From JAWXTP01 sp044433415 (GTDB taxonomy: Bacteria; Bacteroidota; Bacteroidia; Bacteroidales; Rikenellaceae), in the NCBI GenBank assembly GCA_044433415.1, contig JAWXTP010000007.1, positions 1-48,308 on the forward strand: a DNA stretch of 48,308 nt, given 5' to 3'. The stretch's first letter is position 1; each line of letters starts with the position of its first letter. Both the position numbers and the translations under genes were made by a program. The notes beneath the pieces are model-generated. The model searched no databases. It saw nothing but the letters and a program-made list of their open reading frames with translations, and was not told where the DNA came from. Below are positions 7,920 through 17,007 of this stretch, piece by piece.

Positions 7920-10019
7920 CTAAAAAGATTTAATAGTATCATAAATCAGATTACACCATACCTCATAACCTTTATCAATAAGGTGAATCATGTCTGGACG
8001 GTAGATATCCTTGCGTGGATCACCATTCTCATCCGTAAAGTAAGGTGTAGGGTCTACATATTTTATCTGACTGTCAAACTCTATTTTCTTAAGCTCTGAT
8101 TGTATCCAGTTGTAGTCGTTAAGTCTTTTCTCTGTAGATTTTGTTGGCAACAAACCGAAAAGAATAATCTTAGAATCTGGAAATTCTTTCTGTGCAGCTT
8201 TCACTACAGCTAAGATACCCTCTAAAGTTGTAGGACCATCATCATCAGCACCTAGATTATTAACACCTATAGCTATAGACACATATTTTGGAGCTGCTGA
8301 GTTATACTCACCTGTTTGAAGTCTCCAAAGTAAATGTTGTGTTTTATCACCTGAGATACCTGCTGACTCCCAAGAATATTCCTTAAAGTAAGGAGATAAA
8401 TCTCTGCTACCAGCTGTTTTCTTTCTATTTCTTGATGTTCCCTGAGTTATAGAGTTGCCTAACATAAGGATATCTACTTTCTGAGCTTTCAAAGTAACAG
8501 TAATATCCTCGGCTACTTCATTCCAGTCAGCACCATTTAACCAACCCGCAGGTGATGATCTATATTCATTACCTCTTACTGGTATCACTGCTGTATTATC
8601 ATATAAACCATCAGCTCTTAAGATAAAGCGAAGTATCTGTTCTGGTGCAGTATATGAATGAGGGTGGTGTCCAACACCAGCTTTTCTCATAATTGTCATA
8701 TCATGCCCCTCAGCTCTTAGTCTCTCAGCAAAAATATCTGTATTTTCTTTCACAGGAACTACAGTATCATCCTCACCTACAACATGCAGGATAGGAGTTT
8801 TACTTTTGGCAAATACCTTAGCTAAATCAATAGGATTTTTCTTATATTTCAACATGTCAGCTTTAGACTTCATGCCGTATGCTTTTAACATTCTCTCAGT
8901 ATCTTCCTCATTACCTGCTGACTCACCCTCACCCATAGGCCAACTCTTAAGGTCCATTACAGGAGCATCAGCATATATTGCAGACACATATTTAGTATTT
9001 TTCGCTGCCCAGTTATAAACAGGTAAGCCACCTCTACTCATACCTTCAAGAACTAAAGTCTCACTAAGTCCATAGAAAGTCATTCTTTTGTAAACATCGT
9101 CCCAACGCTTTAAAGCCTCACTAGAGCCATATAAATTTTCAACACCAAAATATACAAGATGGTAACCTAACTCTAGCAATTTAACATCTAACTGAGGTTC
9201 GTGATCCCAAAAACGAGCACGCAATATCCATTTGCGTTCTTTATTTGCAACTTTAGGCTGAACTATTCTCAACTGAACATCGTCTATGAAATATAACTTA
9301 CCTAAGAAACCATGGAAATTAAAACTCTGACCTTCAGGCATAATTTTAAATACATTAAAAACGTTATCTCGTTTCATTGTAAGGTATCTATAAAAATGCT
9401 CAGCCATAGTTCCTGCACCCTTTGACGAAGGATGTATCTTATCAGGGGAAACTGCTGCCACATAGTCCTTTCCAAAGATAGAGTAACCATCATAAATCTC
9501 TAGACCATTGTCATACGCTAGTTTTTCAATTTCTGGGACTATCTTTTCTCTGATTTTAGTGTCGTTGATTTTCTCACCCTCTGTAATATAACATCTTACA
9601 GGTGTTACAAGAATAATTCTAACTTTAGGATTAACCTCAAAATAAGAGTTAATTAACTTCTGATAATCATTCTGAAAATCTTCAATATATTTAACATTGA
9701 ACTCTTTAGAATCGTTAGTACCTAGTTTTATAAAAACTATATCTGGTTTAAACTCTAAAGATTGTTTATATTGCTCAGACTCCATATAAGGCTTATCCCC
9801 TTTAAGCAATACTGTTGTTCCACCAAGTCCGAAATTAACAACTTCATAATCTTCCCCAAGATAACCCTGAAGTTGTGCAGGATAAGAATTTAACTCTCTG
9901 TTAACTACCCCCGCCCCAAAAGTAATACTATTGCCAACACACGCAACTTTAGTCTGTGAAAACACTGGCAATGAAAACATCACACATAATAGCGTGATAA
10001 GAAATTTGTTAATTTTCAT
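7920..10019 (-). CDS. Triple-domain secreted esterase, paralogue B (all catalytic motifs present)
   Basis: A 699-residue protein that aligns with its downstream neighbour without gaps and has the same signal peptide and domain order: SGNH, alpha/beta-hydrolase, SGNH. Motifs are intact in all three: VGNSITFG, GTND and DKIHPSS; GMSRGG (Ser328), GEDD and GVGHHPH; LGNSITQG, GVNN and DMIHL. The C-terminal third is almost identical to paralogue A, while the N-terminal third differs more, which points to recent gene conversion or uneven selection. Three hydrolase centres on one chain could remove different ester groups from one glycan. The activity is inferred from family membership. Candidate -7 box TACCTTTG at 10038-10045. 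Confidence 0.82.
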   Translation of the reverse strand: MKINKFLITLLCVMFSLPVFSQTKVACVGNSITFGAGVVNRELNSYPAQLQGYLGEDYEVVNFGLGGTTVLLKGDKPYMESEQYKQSLEFKPDIVFIKLGTNDSKEFNVKYIEDFQNDYQKLINSYFEVNPKVRIILVTPVRCYITEGEKINDTKIREKIVPEIEKLAYDNGLEIYDGYSIFGKDYVAAVSPDKIHPSSKGAGTMAEHFYRYLTMKRDNVFNVFKIMPEGQSFNFHGFLGKLYFIDDVQLRIVQPKVANKERKWILRARFWDHEPQLDVKLLELGYHLVYFGVENLYGSSEALKRWDDVYKRMTFYGLSETLVLEGMSRGGLPVYNWAAKNTKYVSAIYADAPVMDLKSWPMGEGESAGNEEDTERMLKAYGMKSKADMLKYKKNPIDLAKVFAKSKTPILHVVGEDDTVVPVKENTDIFAERLRAEGHDMTIMRKAGVGHHPHSYTAPEQILRFILRADGLYDNTAVIPVRGNEYRSSPAGWLNGADWNEVAEDITVTLKAQKVDILMLGNSITQGTSRNRKKTAGSRDLSPYFKEYSWESAGISGDKTQHLLWRLQTGEYNSAAPKYVSIAIGVNNLGADDDGPTTLEGILAVVKAAQKEFPDSKIILFGLLPTKSTEKRLNDYNWIQSELKKIEFDSQIKYVDPTPYFTDENGDPRKDIYRPDMIHLIDKGYEVWCNLIYDTIKSF

Positions 10020-10363
10020 AATTTTTTAATTTTATTTCAAAGGTATTATGTAAACGCCATGAAAAATATAATAATTCACTATGGATGAAAATATTATAAT
10101 ATTTTTATGGCTTTTTTCATATTCATTTTTTTAAATTATTAAGACAAAAGTACTAATTTATTACCAAAACTCACAAAAAAGCATTACTTTTTTTAACATG
10201 CAACAGAAAAAAGTTTTTCACATGTTCGATATCATTACTAAAAATGTGTATTTTAATTATTATATAACATTTTTATTAAAATAAATTTGATAAATCGAAT
10301 TTATTTTTGGATATTTGTAATTAGAAAATAAAGATTTTCATACCTATACATAAGCAAAAAATT
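10020..10363. other. Divergent intergenic region between esterase B and ddl
   Basis: It holds a -7 box for the esterase (10038-10045, minus strand). It also has an imperfect AT-rich hairpin at 10056-10113 that contains the palindrome AAAATATTATAATATTTT (10088-10105) and ends in T6 on the plus strand. Weak -7 candidates for ddl lie at 10302-10309 (TATTTTTG) and 10310-10317 (GATATTTG). No gene is seen. Confidence 0.5.
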
Positions 10364-11329
10364 ATGAGTAAAATGAATATTGCTATCATAGCTGGTGGCG
10401 ATTCAACAGAAAGAGAAATATCCGTAAAAGGAGCGCAAAATATCTATAATGAATTAGATAGAAACCTATACAAACCTTACATTGTAGATATAAGTAGTAA
10501 AAGATGGTATGTGAAAGATGAAGATTCTGAAATCAACAAAAACAATTTTTCAGCTATTATTAATGGTGAAAATATCGTTTTTGACTACGCTCTTATAAAT
10601 ATACATGGCACCCCTGGTGAGAATGGCATATTACAATCTTACTTTGAACTTGTAAACATCCCATATTCTACTTGTGGTGTTACCGCATCGGCCGTTACTT
10701 TTGACAAAGTCCTTACTAAAAGAGCTCTTTTGTTAAATGATGTAAAAATGGCTAAAGACCTAGTTGTTACTAATACTAATAATATTAACTGTGATGAAAT
10801 AGTGTCACATTTAGGTCTTCCTATTTTTGTGAAACCTTGTGCTGCTGGTAGTAGTTTTGGTGTCACTATGGTAAAAACTAAAGAGGAGCTTATCCCTGCT
10901 ATAGAGAAGGCTCAATTTGAGAGTGAACGTGTAATTTTAGAGGAAAGAATTATTGGTACAGAAATTAGTTGCGGCATTATGATACTTAATGGTGAGCAAA
11001 CTATTTTCCCTTGTACAGAGATAGTATCTGAAACAGAGTATTTTGACTATGACGCTAAATACAATGGTTTATCTAAAGAGATAACACCTGCTCGTATTTC
11101 TGACACAACAAAATCAAGATTAGATATTATTTTAATTGACATTTACAAAACATTAGATTTAAGAGGTCTTGTGAGGATAGATTTTATAGTGAAAGAAGAC
11201 GAACCTTATCTAATAGAAATAAACACAGTTCCTGGAATGAGTGCTCAAAGTATTATACCTCAACAAGCACGATGCATGGGAATGACACAGACAGAACTTT
11301 TTACAAAAATTATAGAAACCACAAAATAA
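10364..11329 (+). CDS. ddl: D-alanine--D-alanine ligase
   Basis: A 321-residue ATP-grasp enzyme that joins two D-Ala for peptidoglycan synthesis in the cytoplasm. The N-terminal part has IAGGDSTEREIS (glycine-rich substrate loop) and NIHGTPGENG. The ATP-binding part has PIFVKPCAAGSSFGV. The metal-binding end has RIDFIVKEDEPYLIEINTVPGMSAQS. The length is normal for Bacteroidota Ddl. The start ATG is followed by MNIAIIAGG, and an internal Met at residue 4 is also possible. It lies 14 bases before nagB, so the two are probably co-transcribed, linking cell-wall synthesis with amino-sugar metabolism. Confidence 0.95.
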   Translation: MSKMNIAIIAGGDSTEREISVKGAQNIYNELDRNLYKPYIVDISSKRWYVKDEDSEINKNNFSAIINGENIVFDYALINIHGTPGENGILQSYFELVNIPYSTCGVTASAVTFDKVLTKRALLLNDVKMAKDLVVTNTNNINCDEIVSHLGLPIFVKPCAAGSSFGVTMVKTKEELIPAIEKAQFESERVILEERIIGTEISCGIMILNGEQTIFPCTEIVSETEYFDYDAKYNGLSKEITPARISDTTKSRLDIILIDIYKTLDLRGLVRIDFIVKEDEPYLIEINTVPGMSAQSIIPQQARCMGMTQTELFTKIIETTK

Positions 11330-11343
11330 TAACGAATTAAACT

Positions 11344-13275
11344 ATGTCAAATTACAATTTAACAACTGGTGGAGGTTTCACAGGTGAAGATAGCATGGAT
11401 ATCATCACTCGCTACGAGAAGATTCCTACATCAATCTACTCTACCCTAGATGAGGGTCTAAAACATATTGCCACAAAAATCGTTGCTGGAATCAAAGAAA
11501 AAGAAGCTAAAAATGAACTTTATGTACTTGGTCTTTCTACAGGTGAGTCAGCGATAGGGGTATACAAAGAACTAGTAGAATCTTATAAAAAAGGCGAAGT
11601 AGACTTTAGCAATGTAGCTGTAGTAAGCCTTGACGAATACTATCTTGTAAATAGTAAAGATTGCCAAAGTCGCTCTTACGAAATCCACAACATCTTCCTT
11701 AATGAAGTAAACATTAAGCCTGAAAATACTCATATCATTGAAAATTGTATAGACTTAAATAGTAAAGCAGCTTTCTGTAATGACTATGAAGATCTTATCG
11801 TATCTTTAGGCGGTATAGATCTTATGCTTTTAGGCGTTGGCAAAAAAGGTCAGTTAGGATATAACGAACCTGGCACTTACCTTATCAGCAAAACTCGTAT
11901 TGTTGCGCTTAGCAATGGCATACGCGAAAAATTAGTTTCTCGTTTCTATGGTATAGAAAACACTCCTAGCCGTGCCGTGACTATGGGGCTTTCAACTATC
12001 CTTGCTGCTAAAAAAGTTATCCTTTTCGCTTGGAGTGAAGATAAATCTACAGCTATCTATAAAACACTAGAGTCAAGACAAGATATTGCAACTCCTTCTA
12101 CAGCTCTTCAACTACACCGCAACGCTGAGATAGTTATCACAGAAGACGCTTCTACAGAGCTAACACGTGTTAAAACTCCTTGGTTAGTAGGTAACTGTGT
12201 ATGGACTGACAAATTCATTCGTAAAGCTGTACTTTGGTTATGCCAAAAAGTTGATAAACCTATCTTAAAACTTACATATAGAGATTATATTGACAACTCT
12301 TTAGGTCAGCTTCTAGATGCTTGTGACACTTATGACAACATAAACATCAAAGTATTTAACGACCTTCAACATACTATCACAGGATGGCCAGGTGGTAAAC
12401 CTAACGCTGACGACTCAACACGTCCTGAGCGTTCTGCACCTTTCCCTAAAAAAGTTATCATCTTCTCACCTCACCCTGATGATGATGTTATCTCTATGGG
12501 TGGTACTTTCATCCGTCTAGCATCACAAGGACATGACGTACACGTAGCTTATGAGACTTCTGGTAACATCGCTGTACATGATGACGTAGTACTTCAACAC
12601 CTAGACACAGCTCGTGAATGTGGTTTTGAAGATAAATATGACAAATACGCTGAGATTATCGCAAACAAAGGTAAGGGAGGTACTGAACCTTACGACTTAA
12701 GAATGATCAAAGGTTCTATTCGTCGTGGTGAAGCTAAAGCTGCTTGTCGTTTCATAGGTCTTAACGATAAAACTAACGTTCACTTCTTAAACCTTCCTTT
12801 CTACGAAACAGGTTCTGTGAAAAAAGGTGGTATAACTGACGCTGACGTTCAGATAGTAATAAACCTACTTCGCGATATCAAACCTCACCAAATATATGCT
12901 GCTGGCGACCTTTCTGACCCTCACGGAACTCACCGTGTTTGTATAGAAGCTGTACTTGCTGCTCTTAAAGAGATTAAAGATGACGAATGGTTAAAAGACT
13001 GTCGCCTATGGTTATACCGTGGTGCTTGGCAAGAATGGGAACTTGATATGGTAGATATGGCAGTTCCTTTGAGCCCTAGTGAAGTTATTAAGAAAAGACA
13101 CGCTATTTATCGCCACCTTTCTCAAAAAGATATCGTTCCTTTCCCAGGTGATGATAGTAGAGAATTCTGGCAACGCGCTGAGGATAGAACACAGGCGACA
13201 GCCGCTACTTATGACAAGTTAGGTATGGCCGAATATCAAGCCATAGAAGTATTCGTACAATACCCTCTTTTTTAA
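11344..13275 (+). CDS. nagB: NagB-like glucosamine-6-phosphate deaminase fused to LmbE/PIG-L deacetylase domain
   Basis: A 643-residue protein. Residues about 20-290 form a NagB/6-phosphogluconolactonase-type domain (GLSTGESAIGVYKEL, then SLDEYY). Residues about 365-643 form a LmbE/PIG-L domain with the zinc motif SPHPDDDVISMGG and the distant HGTHR. In classical NagB the catalytic motif is G-x-D-G-H-I-x-F-N-E-P. Here it reads GVGKKGQLGYNEPG (164-177), so the His position is Gln170 and the Asp is Lys, while NEP is kept. From memory, Bacteroides homologues with this fusion also lack that His, so it is probably a feature of the group. The substrate and the role of the deacetylase half are open. 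It follows ddl closely. An R1 repeat sits just after the stop. Confidence 0.85.
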   Translation: MSNYNLTTGGGFTGEDSMDIITRYEKIPTSIYSTLDEGLKHIATKIVAGIKEKEAKNELYVLGLSTGESAIGVYKELVESYKKGEVDFSNVAVVSLDEYYLVNSKDCQSRSYEIHNIFLNEVNIKPENTHIIENCIDLNSKAAFCNDYEDLIVSLGGIDLMLLGVGKKGQLGYNEPGTYLISKTRIVALSNGIREKLVSRFYGIENTPSRAVTMGLSTILAAKKVILFAWSEDKSTAIYKTLESRQDIATPSTALQLHRNAEIVITEDASTELTRVKTPWLVGNCVWTDKFIRKAVLWLCQKVDKPILKLTYRDYIDNSLGQLLDACDTYDNINIKVFNDLQHTITGWPGGKPNADDSTRPERSAPFPKKVIIFSPHPDDDVISMGGTFIRLASQGHDVHVAYETSGNIAVHDDVVLQHLDTARECGFEDKYDKYAEIIANKGKGGTEPYDLRMIKGSIRRGEAKAACRFIGLNDKTNVHFLNLPFYETGSVKKGGITDADVQIVINLLRDIKPHQIYAAGDLSDPHGTHRVCIEAVLAALKEIKDDEWLKDCRLWLYRGAWQEWELDMVDMAVPLSPSEVIKKRHAIYRHLSQKDIVPFPGDDSREFWQRAEDRTQATAATYDKLGMAEYQAIEVFVQYPLF

Positions 13276-13297
13276 CATCATGACGCAAATTTAACTT

Positions 13298-13468
13298 TTG
13301 GGAAGGCTTTTTCCAATAACGGCCCATCTTTGCGACCTTTCTGTACATTTCAATGCTCACAGCCGTCGAGGCTGCTCCGCTTAAAATGTACAGAAACGCC
13401 GCAAATATGAACCATTCTTGGAAAAAGCGGACAATCGTGGACGTTATGTACCACTCACGCAATCCAAA
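13298..13468 (-). repeat. R1 structured repeat, copy 1
   Basis: Read on the minus strand it has four nested helices. P1: 13418-13428 with 13306-13316, perfect. P2: TTTGCG with CGCAAA. P3: AAATGTACAGAAA (13384-13396 on the plus strand) with its complement at 13338-13350, a perfect 13 bp. P4: CAGCC with GGCTG around TCGAC. The 5' extension GATTGCGTGAGTGGTACATA (to about 13468) is shared with copy 2. An 85-codon reading frame crosses the element but is not conserved in the other copies. The element lies about 30 bases beyond the nagB stop, in opposite orientation. Confidence 0.85.
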
Positions 13469-13556
13469 ACCCGTTTCAATTAAGGGGGGATAAATATTTA
13501 AACCCAGTTTTAACTAAAGGGGATGGATATAGAGTGACTTGCTTTATAAAACTATT

Positions 13557-13610
13557 AAAAGACCAATTAACTACTAAAATTATATAGAATAAGGGTTAAT
13601 TGGTCTTTTT
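13557..13610 (+). terminator. Terminator upstream of the rhamnosidase gene
   Basis: AAAAGACCAATTAA pairs with TTAATTGGTCTTTT and is followed by T. It lies between the R1 copy and the rhamnosidase and probably ends the ddl-nagB transcript. Confidence 0.75.
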
Positions 13611-13692
13611 AACTTAGTATATATATTGGGGAAATCTATTTTATTACCTTGTCTCTTGGGGAGAGGTGAGAAAATTTCTAAAACTAAAATTT

Positions 13693-15915
13693 ATGAAAAA
13701 ACTATTTTTAAATTTATTTGCTTTTTCGTTCGCATTACTGTCTGTTAGTCAGACTTATGCGAAAGTTCGACCTGAACTTAATAATGATGAACGAAAATTA
13801 TATCCTTCGGTTTTACGTGTCGACTATATCAGAAAACCTGAGTTGACAGTAATAAACTCGGAAACTCCTAATTTTAGCTGGCAGTTGCCTGCTAGTGCTA
13901 TAGCTCAAACATCTTATCGAATTTTAGTATCGAGCTCTAAAAGTGAGCTAGAGAAAAATATTGCTAATATGTGGGATACTGACAAAATTAATAGTAATGA
14001 GTGTAGCGCTGTAGTTTATGCTGGTAAACCACTAACTGCTAACACTACTTACTACTGGAAAGTTAAATTCTGGGATGCTTTCTCTGAAGAAAGTGAATTT
14101 TCAGATATTCAGTCGTTTACGACCTCAGAAAACCTAGGTAAACCTGGTAGCATTGTTAGTGATAACCCTGTGTATATCAGAAAAGATGCTCCTCTTAGTG
14201 CTAAACAAGTAGCTCACAACCACTACCAATTTGACTTCGGAAAAGCCGCTTTTGGTAATGTGTGTTTCGATTATAAAGCTACTCAAGATGATACGCTATG
14301 TGTAAGGGTTGGTGAACAAATCGACTCTACAGGTCGCCTAGAGACTAAACCTAAAGGTACTATACGCTTCCAAGAAGTGCGTGTTCCTGTAAAAGCAGGT
14401 CAATCAGTATATGATGTTATCTTTGCTAAAGATAAACGTAACACAGGTGTAGCAGCTATTCCTATTCCTGACTCTATGGGTATTATCATGCCTTTTAGAT
14501 ATGTAGAACTTTATGACTTCTCAGGTAATATCAACAACTTCACACCTACAAGACGTGTGCTAGATGGTTATAAAGAAGCTATAGGTCACTTTTCATCGTC
14601 AAATCAACTATTAGACGATATTTGGGAAATTTGTAGATATACTATTCAAGCTACAGACTTCCTAGGCTACTACATAGATGGAGACCGCGAACGTATCCCT
14701 TATGAAGCCGATGCATATATCAACCAACTTTGCCACTATGCTGTAGATGCAGAATATGCTATAGGTAAGAAAACCTTAGAATATTTCATGGATAATGCTA
14801 CATGGCCTACAGAATGGTTATTACACACTACTATGATAGCCTACCAAGACTATTACCACACAGGTGACACTCGTATCATAGAGAAATATTTTGAGAAGCT
14901 GAAACTTAAATCTTTACATGATCTTACTCGTGAAGATGGACTTATAAGTGCTAAAAATGAGAAAGTTGACAAAGAATATTTAAAAAGTATAGGATTCACT
15001 ACTCATCCTAACAGCCGCTTAGAAGACATTGTTGACTGGCCAAAAGCAGCATTTACAAAAAACGGCAATGAAGTAGGTGAACGTGATGGTCATGAAATGA
15101 TGCCTTACAACACTGTTGTAAACTGTTTCTTCTATCACTCTATGTGTGTTATGGCTGAAATGGCAGAGGTGATAGGTAAGGATGAAGATAGCGCGTATTT
15201 TGCTAATATGGCCGCAAAAGTAAAACAAACTATCAATGAAAAACTTTTTGACAAGACAAAAGGTATCTACATAGACGGTGAAGGCTCTACTCACTCTTCA
15301 TTACATAGTAATATGATGGCTATAGCCTTTGATGTTGTCCCTACAGAACACCTACAATCTGTTGGTGACTTCGTAGAATCTCGTGGCTTAGCATGTAGTG
15401 TATATGGTGCTCAATATCTATTTGAAGCTCTTTATAAAGCTGGTAAAGCTCAATATGCATTAGACCTTATGACTAATACCACTGATAGAAGTTGGTATAA
15501 CATGATAAAGATAGGTTCTACTATGACTCTTGAGGCTTGGGATATCAAATACAAGGCAAATCTTGACTGGAACCACGCTTGGGGTGCTCCTCCTGTGAAT
15601 CTTATAGCTCGTATGATGTGGGGTGTAACACCTGCTGCTCCTGCATTCAAGAAAGCCGTTATTAAACCTCAACTTGCAGACCTTACTTCTAGTGAGATAA
15701 TTGTTCCTACAATCTTAGGAGAGATAAGCTGTACATATAAAGCCTCAAAATCTAAAAAAGTATATGTTGTTGAAGTACCTGCTAACATGGAAGCTAGCTT
15801 TGAAATAGCTGAAGACAATGTTAAAACAGTAAAATATAACGGTAAAACAACAAAACTAGAGAATAATGCTATCGCCCTTAAAACTGGCAAAAACACAATA
15901 GTTGTTAGTCTTTAG
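13693..15915 (+). CDS. Alpha-L-rhamnosidase (GH78)
   Basis: A 740-residue secreted protein. The ATG at 13693 (MKKLFLNLFAFSFALLSV, signal peptide ending near TYA) is preferred over the in-frame GTG at 13666, which would put charged residues before the signal. It has a fibronectin-type N-terminal segment (about 40-145), a beta-sandwich segment with RVGEQIDSTGR and MPFRYVELYDF, then an (alpha/alpha)6 barrel with YYIDGDRERIPYEADAY, TEWLLH and TMTLEAWD. The Asp/Glu residues in DGDRERIPYEAD and the Glu in LEAWD fit the GH78 acid/base positions. The fold ends with a C-terminal sandwich. It removes terminal rhamnose from glycans, probably in the periplasm. It is flanked by terminators, so it is a single-gene unit. 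Confidence 0.85.
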   Translation: MKKLFLNLFAFSFALLSVSQTYAKVRPELNNDERKLYPSVLRVDYIRKPELTVINSETPNFSWQLPASAIAQTSYRILVSSSKSELEKNIANMWDTDKINSNECSAVVYAGKPLTANTTYYWKVKFWDAFSEESEFSDIQSFTTSENLGKPGSIVSDNPVYIRKDAPLSAKQVAHNHYQFDFGKAAFGNVCFDYKATQDDTLCVRVGEQIDSTGRLETKPKGTIRFQEVRVPVKAGQSVYDVIFAKDKRNTGVAAIPIPDSMGIIMPFRYVELYDFSGNINNFTPTRRVLDGYKEAIGHFSSSNQLLDDIWEICRYTIQATDFLGYYIDGDRERIPYEADAYINQLCHYAVDAEYAIGKKTLEYFMDNATWPTEWLLHTTMIAYQDYYHTGDTRIIEKYFEKLKLKSLHDLTREDGLISAKNEKVDKEYLKSIGFTTHPNSRLEDIVDWPKAAFTKNGNEVGERDGHEMMPYNTVVNCFFYHSMCVMAEMAEVIGKDEDSAYFANMAAKVKQTINEKLFDKTKGIYIDGEGSTHSSLHSNMMAIAFDVVPTEHLQSVGDFVESRGLACSVYGAQYLFEALYKAGKAQYALDLMTNTTDRSWYNMIKIGSTMTLEAWDIKYKANLDWNHAWGAPPVNLIARMMWGVTPAAPAFKKAVIKPQLADLTSSEIIVPTILGEISCTYKASKSKKVYVVEVPANMEASFEIAEDNVKTVKYNGKTTKLENNAIALKTGKNTIVVSL

Positions 15916-15941
15916 TTTAGGGGACTTAAAGCCTTAAATAG

Positions 15942-15983
15942 AAAAACACAACTTACATACATATTGCGTAAGTTGTGTTTTTT
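15942..15983 (+). terminator. Terminator after the rhamnosidase
   Basis: AAAAACACAACTTAC pairs with GTAAGTTGTGTTTTT and is followed by T. Confidence 0.85.
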
Positions 15984-16041
15984 GTTATATATGATTTGTA
16001 AACAAGTTTTAGAACTCCACTTAAGGGGACTTCTATAACTA

Positions 16042-16638
16042 CTATTCTACTACAGTAGCTGCCACATATTCACCATCACACATATTTTGATAACTTGGAT
16101 TATATGCGCAACCTGACACACTCCAACTACTTGAACTTAATGAAGGTATAGCATTTTTCAAACCTTCAAAATCAGCTAAAGCTGTTAATGTTGTGATAGA
16201 TACACTCCCCACAGATGTAAGAGTTAAGAACGAACTTAAATCATTGAAATACTGATTACTACCGCTCAATGTTAGCGCTCCACCTATAGACTCTATATTA
16301 TTAAGAGTAATCCCATACAACGCAGCACCTGAATCTATTGAAGAAACCGAGAAAGCTCCATCTACACTAACTAAAGACGATAAATCTATGGTAGTCAACT
16401 CAGTAGACGATACTGTATAATTAAAATCACCTGTTGTTGCGTCATCTCCTTCTCCATAACCTGTAATCTCTTCTAACACTGGGAAACTAGCCACTTGAAG
16501 GTCGTTACAATTTAAAAATTTGATAGAACCCGCTTTAGTAAGCTTATTACAGTTAATCTCAGTGGCATAAGTACAGGTCTGGAAAGTTATAAGCTCTTCT
16601 ATTTCCTCGATATCAAGATCTATAGAAGTTTTGAAATG
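16042..16638 (-). pseudogene. 5'-truncated leucine-rich / L-domain-like surface protein gene
   Basis: The frame is open upstream of the first ATG (16494) to about 16638, where a stop and an R2 repeat fragment take over, so the natural start is missing. The translation shows irregular leucine-rich units (ITGYGEGDD, TTIDLSSLVSVDGAF, LNNIESIGGALTLSG, LTSVGSVSITTLTALADFEGL) like receptor-L or BspA-type surface proteins. It ends with a small Cys-containing tail (SGCAYNPSYQNMCDGEYV). No signal peptide remains. Translation is unlikely unless a new start is used. It is best read as a remnant of a surface protein cut by an R2 element. Confidence 0.7.
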
Positions 16639-16695
16639 TTCAAAGATGAAGCTTTAGAATTTAAAAGCATTAAAATCCAGTTTTTAGAAGTTCTA
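16639..16695 (+). repeat. R2 repeat, right-end fragment
   Basis: TTCAAAGATGAA, an AAAGC-TTAAAA core and CCAGTTTTTAGAAG match the right half of the complete R2 copy at 40243-40412. The left half is absent. The fragment abuts the broken leucine-rich gene. Confidence 0.65.
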
Positions 16696-16810
16696 TATAA
16701 CAAATTTGAGGATCTTAATTTACATAAATTTGAGGACACAAAGTTAAGTATTACATTTGCGCAATTTTTCTATATTTTCGTGCGTTTTCCATGATTTATA
16801 GATCATAAAA

Positions 16811-16838
16811 TAAATAAATAAATAAATAAATAAATAAA
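16811..16838. repeat. TAAA tetranucleotide microsatellite
   Basis: There are seven perfect TAAA units. The tract ends ten bases before the -33 box of the NVEALA-type peptide gene, so a change in its length could alter promoter activity (inference). Confidence 0.8.
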
Positions 16839-16848
16839 ATAAAATAAT

Positions 16849-16876
16849 TTGTTTTCTAGTTTTTTTTTTACTTTTG
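16849..16876 (+). promoter_or_regulatory. Promoter of the NVEALA-type peptide locus
   Basis: TTG at 16849-16851 and TACTTTTG at 16869-16876 are 17 bases apart, a good match to Bacteroidota promoters. The leader to the peptide gene is about 125 nt and contains a 9-codon frame. Confidence 0.55.
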
Positions 16877-16947
16877 CAATAAAACAAACGCTACATTATA
16901 AGAACAATTATTAGCAAACCTTAAAGGAACTTCTAAAAACTTGAATT

Positions 16948-16974
16948 ATGAGAAAAATCATACAAATACCATAA
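16948..16974 (+). other. Very short reading frame in the peptide-gene leader
   Basis: ATG followed by seven codons (MRKIIQIP) and TAA. Its context AATTATGAGAAAAA repeats the start region of the peptide gene at 17008. It is probably the remnant of a duplicated gene start; a translated leader is a weaker option. Confidence 0.35.
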
Positions 16975-17007
16975 TACATTTAAATTCACTAATAAAAAAA
17001 CTAAATT

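Noticed and set aside
13205..13462. 85-codon frame on the minus strand that covers R1 copy 1 and overlaps nagB
   Set aside because: Copy 2 has stops in the same frame, copy 3 does not keep it, and changes between copies preserve base pairing instead of amino acids. It is treated as a product of the structured repeat.
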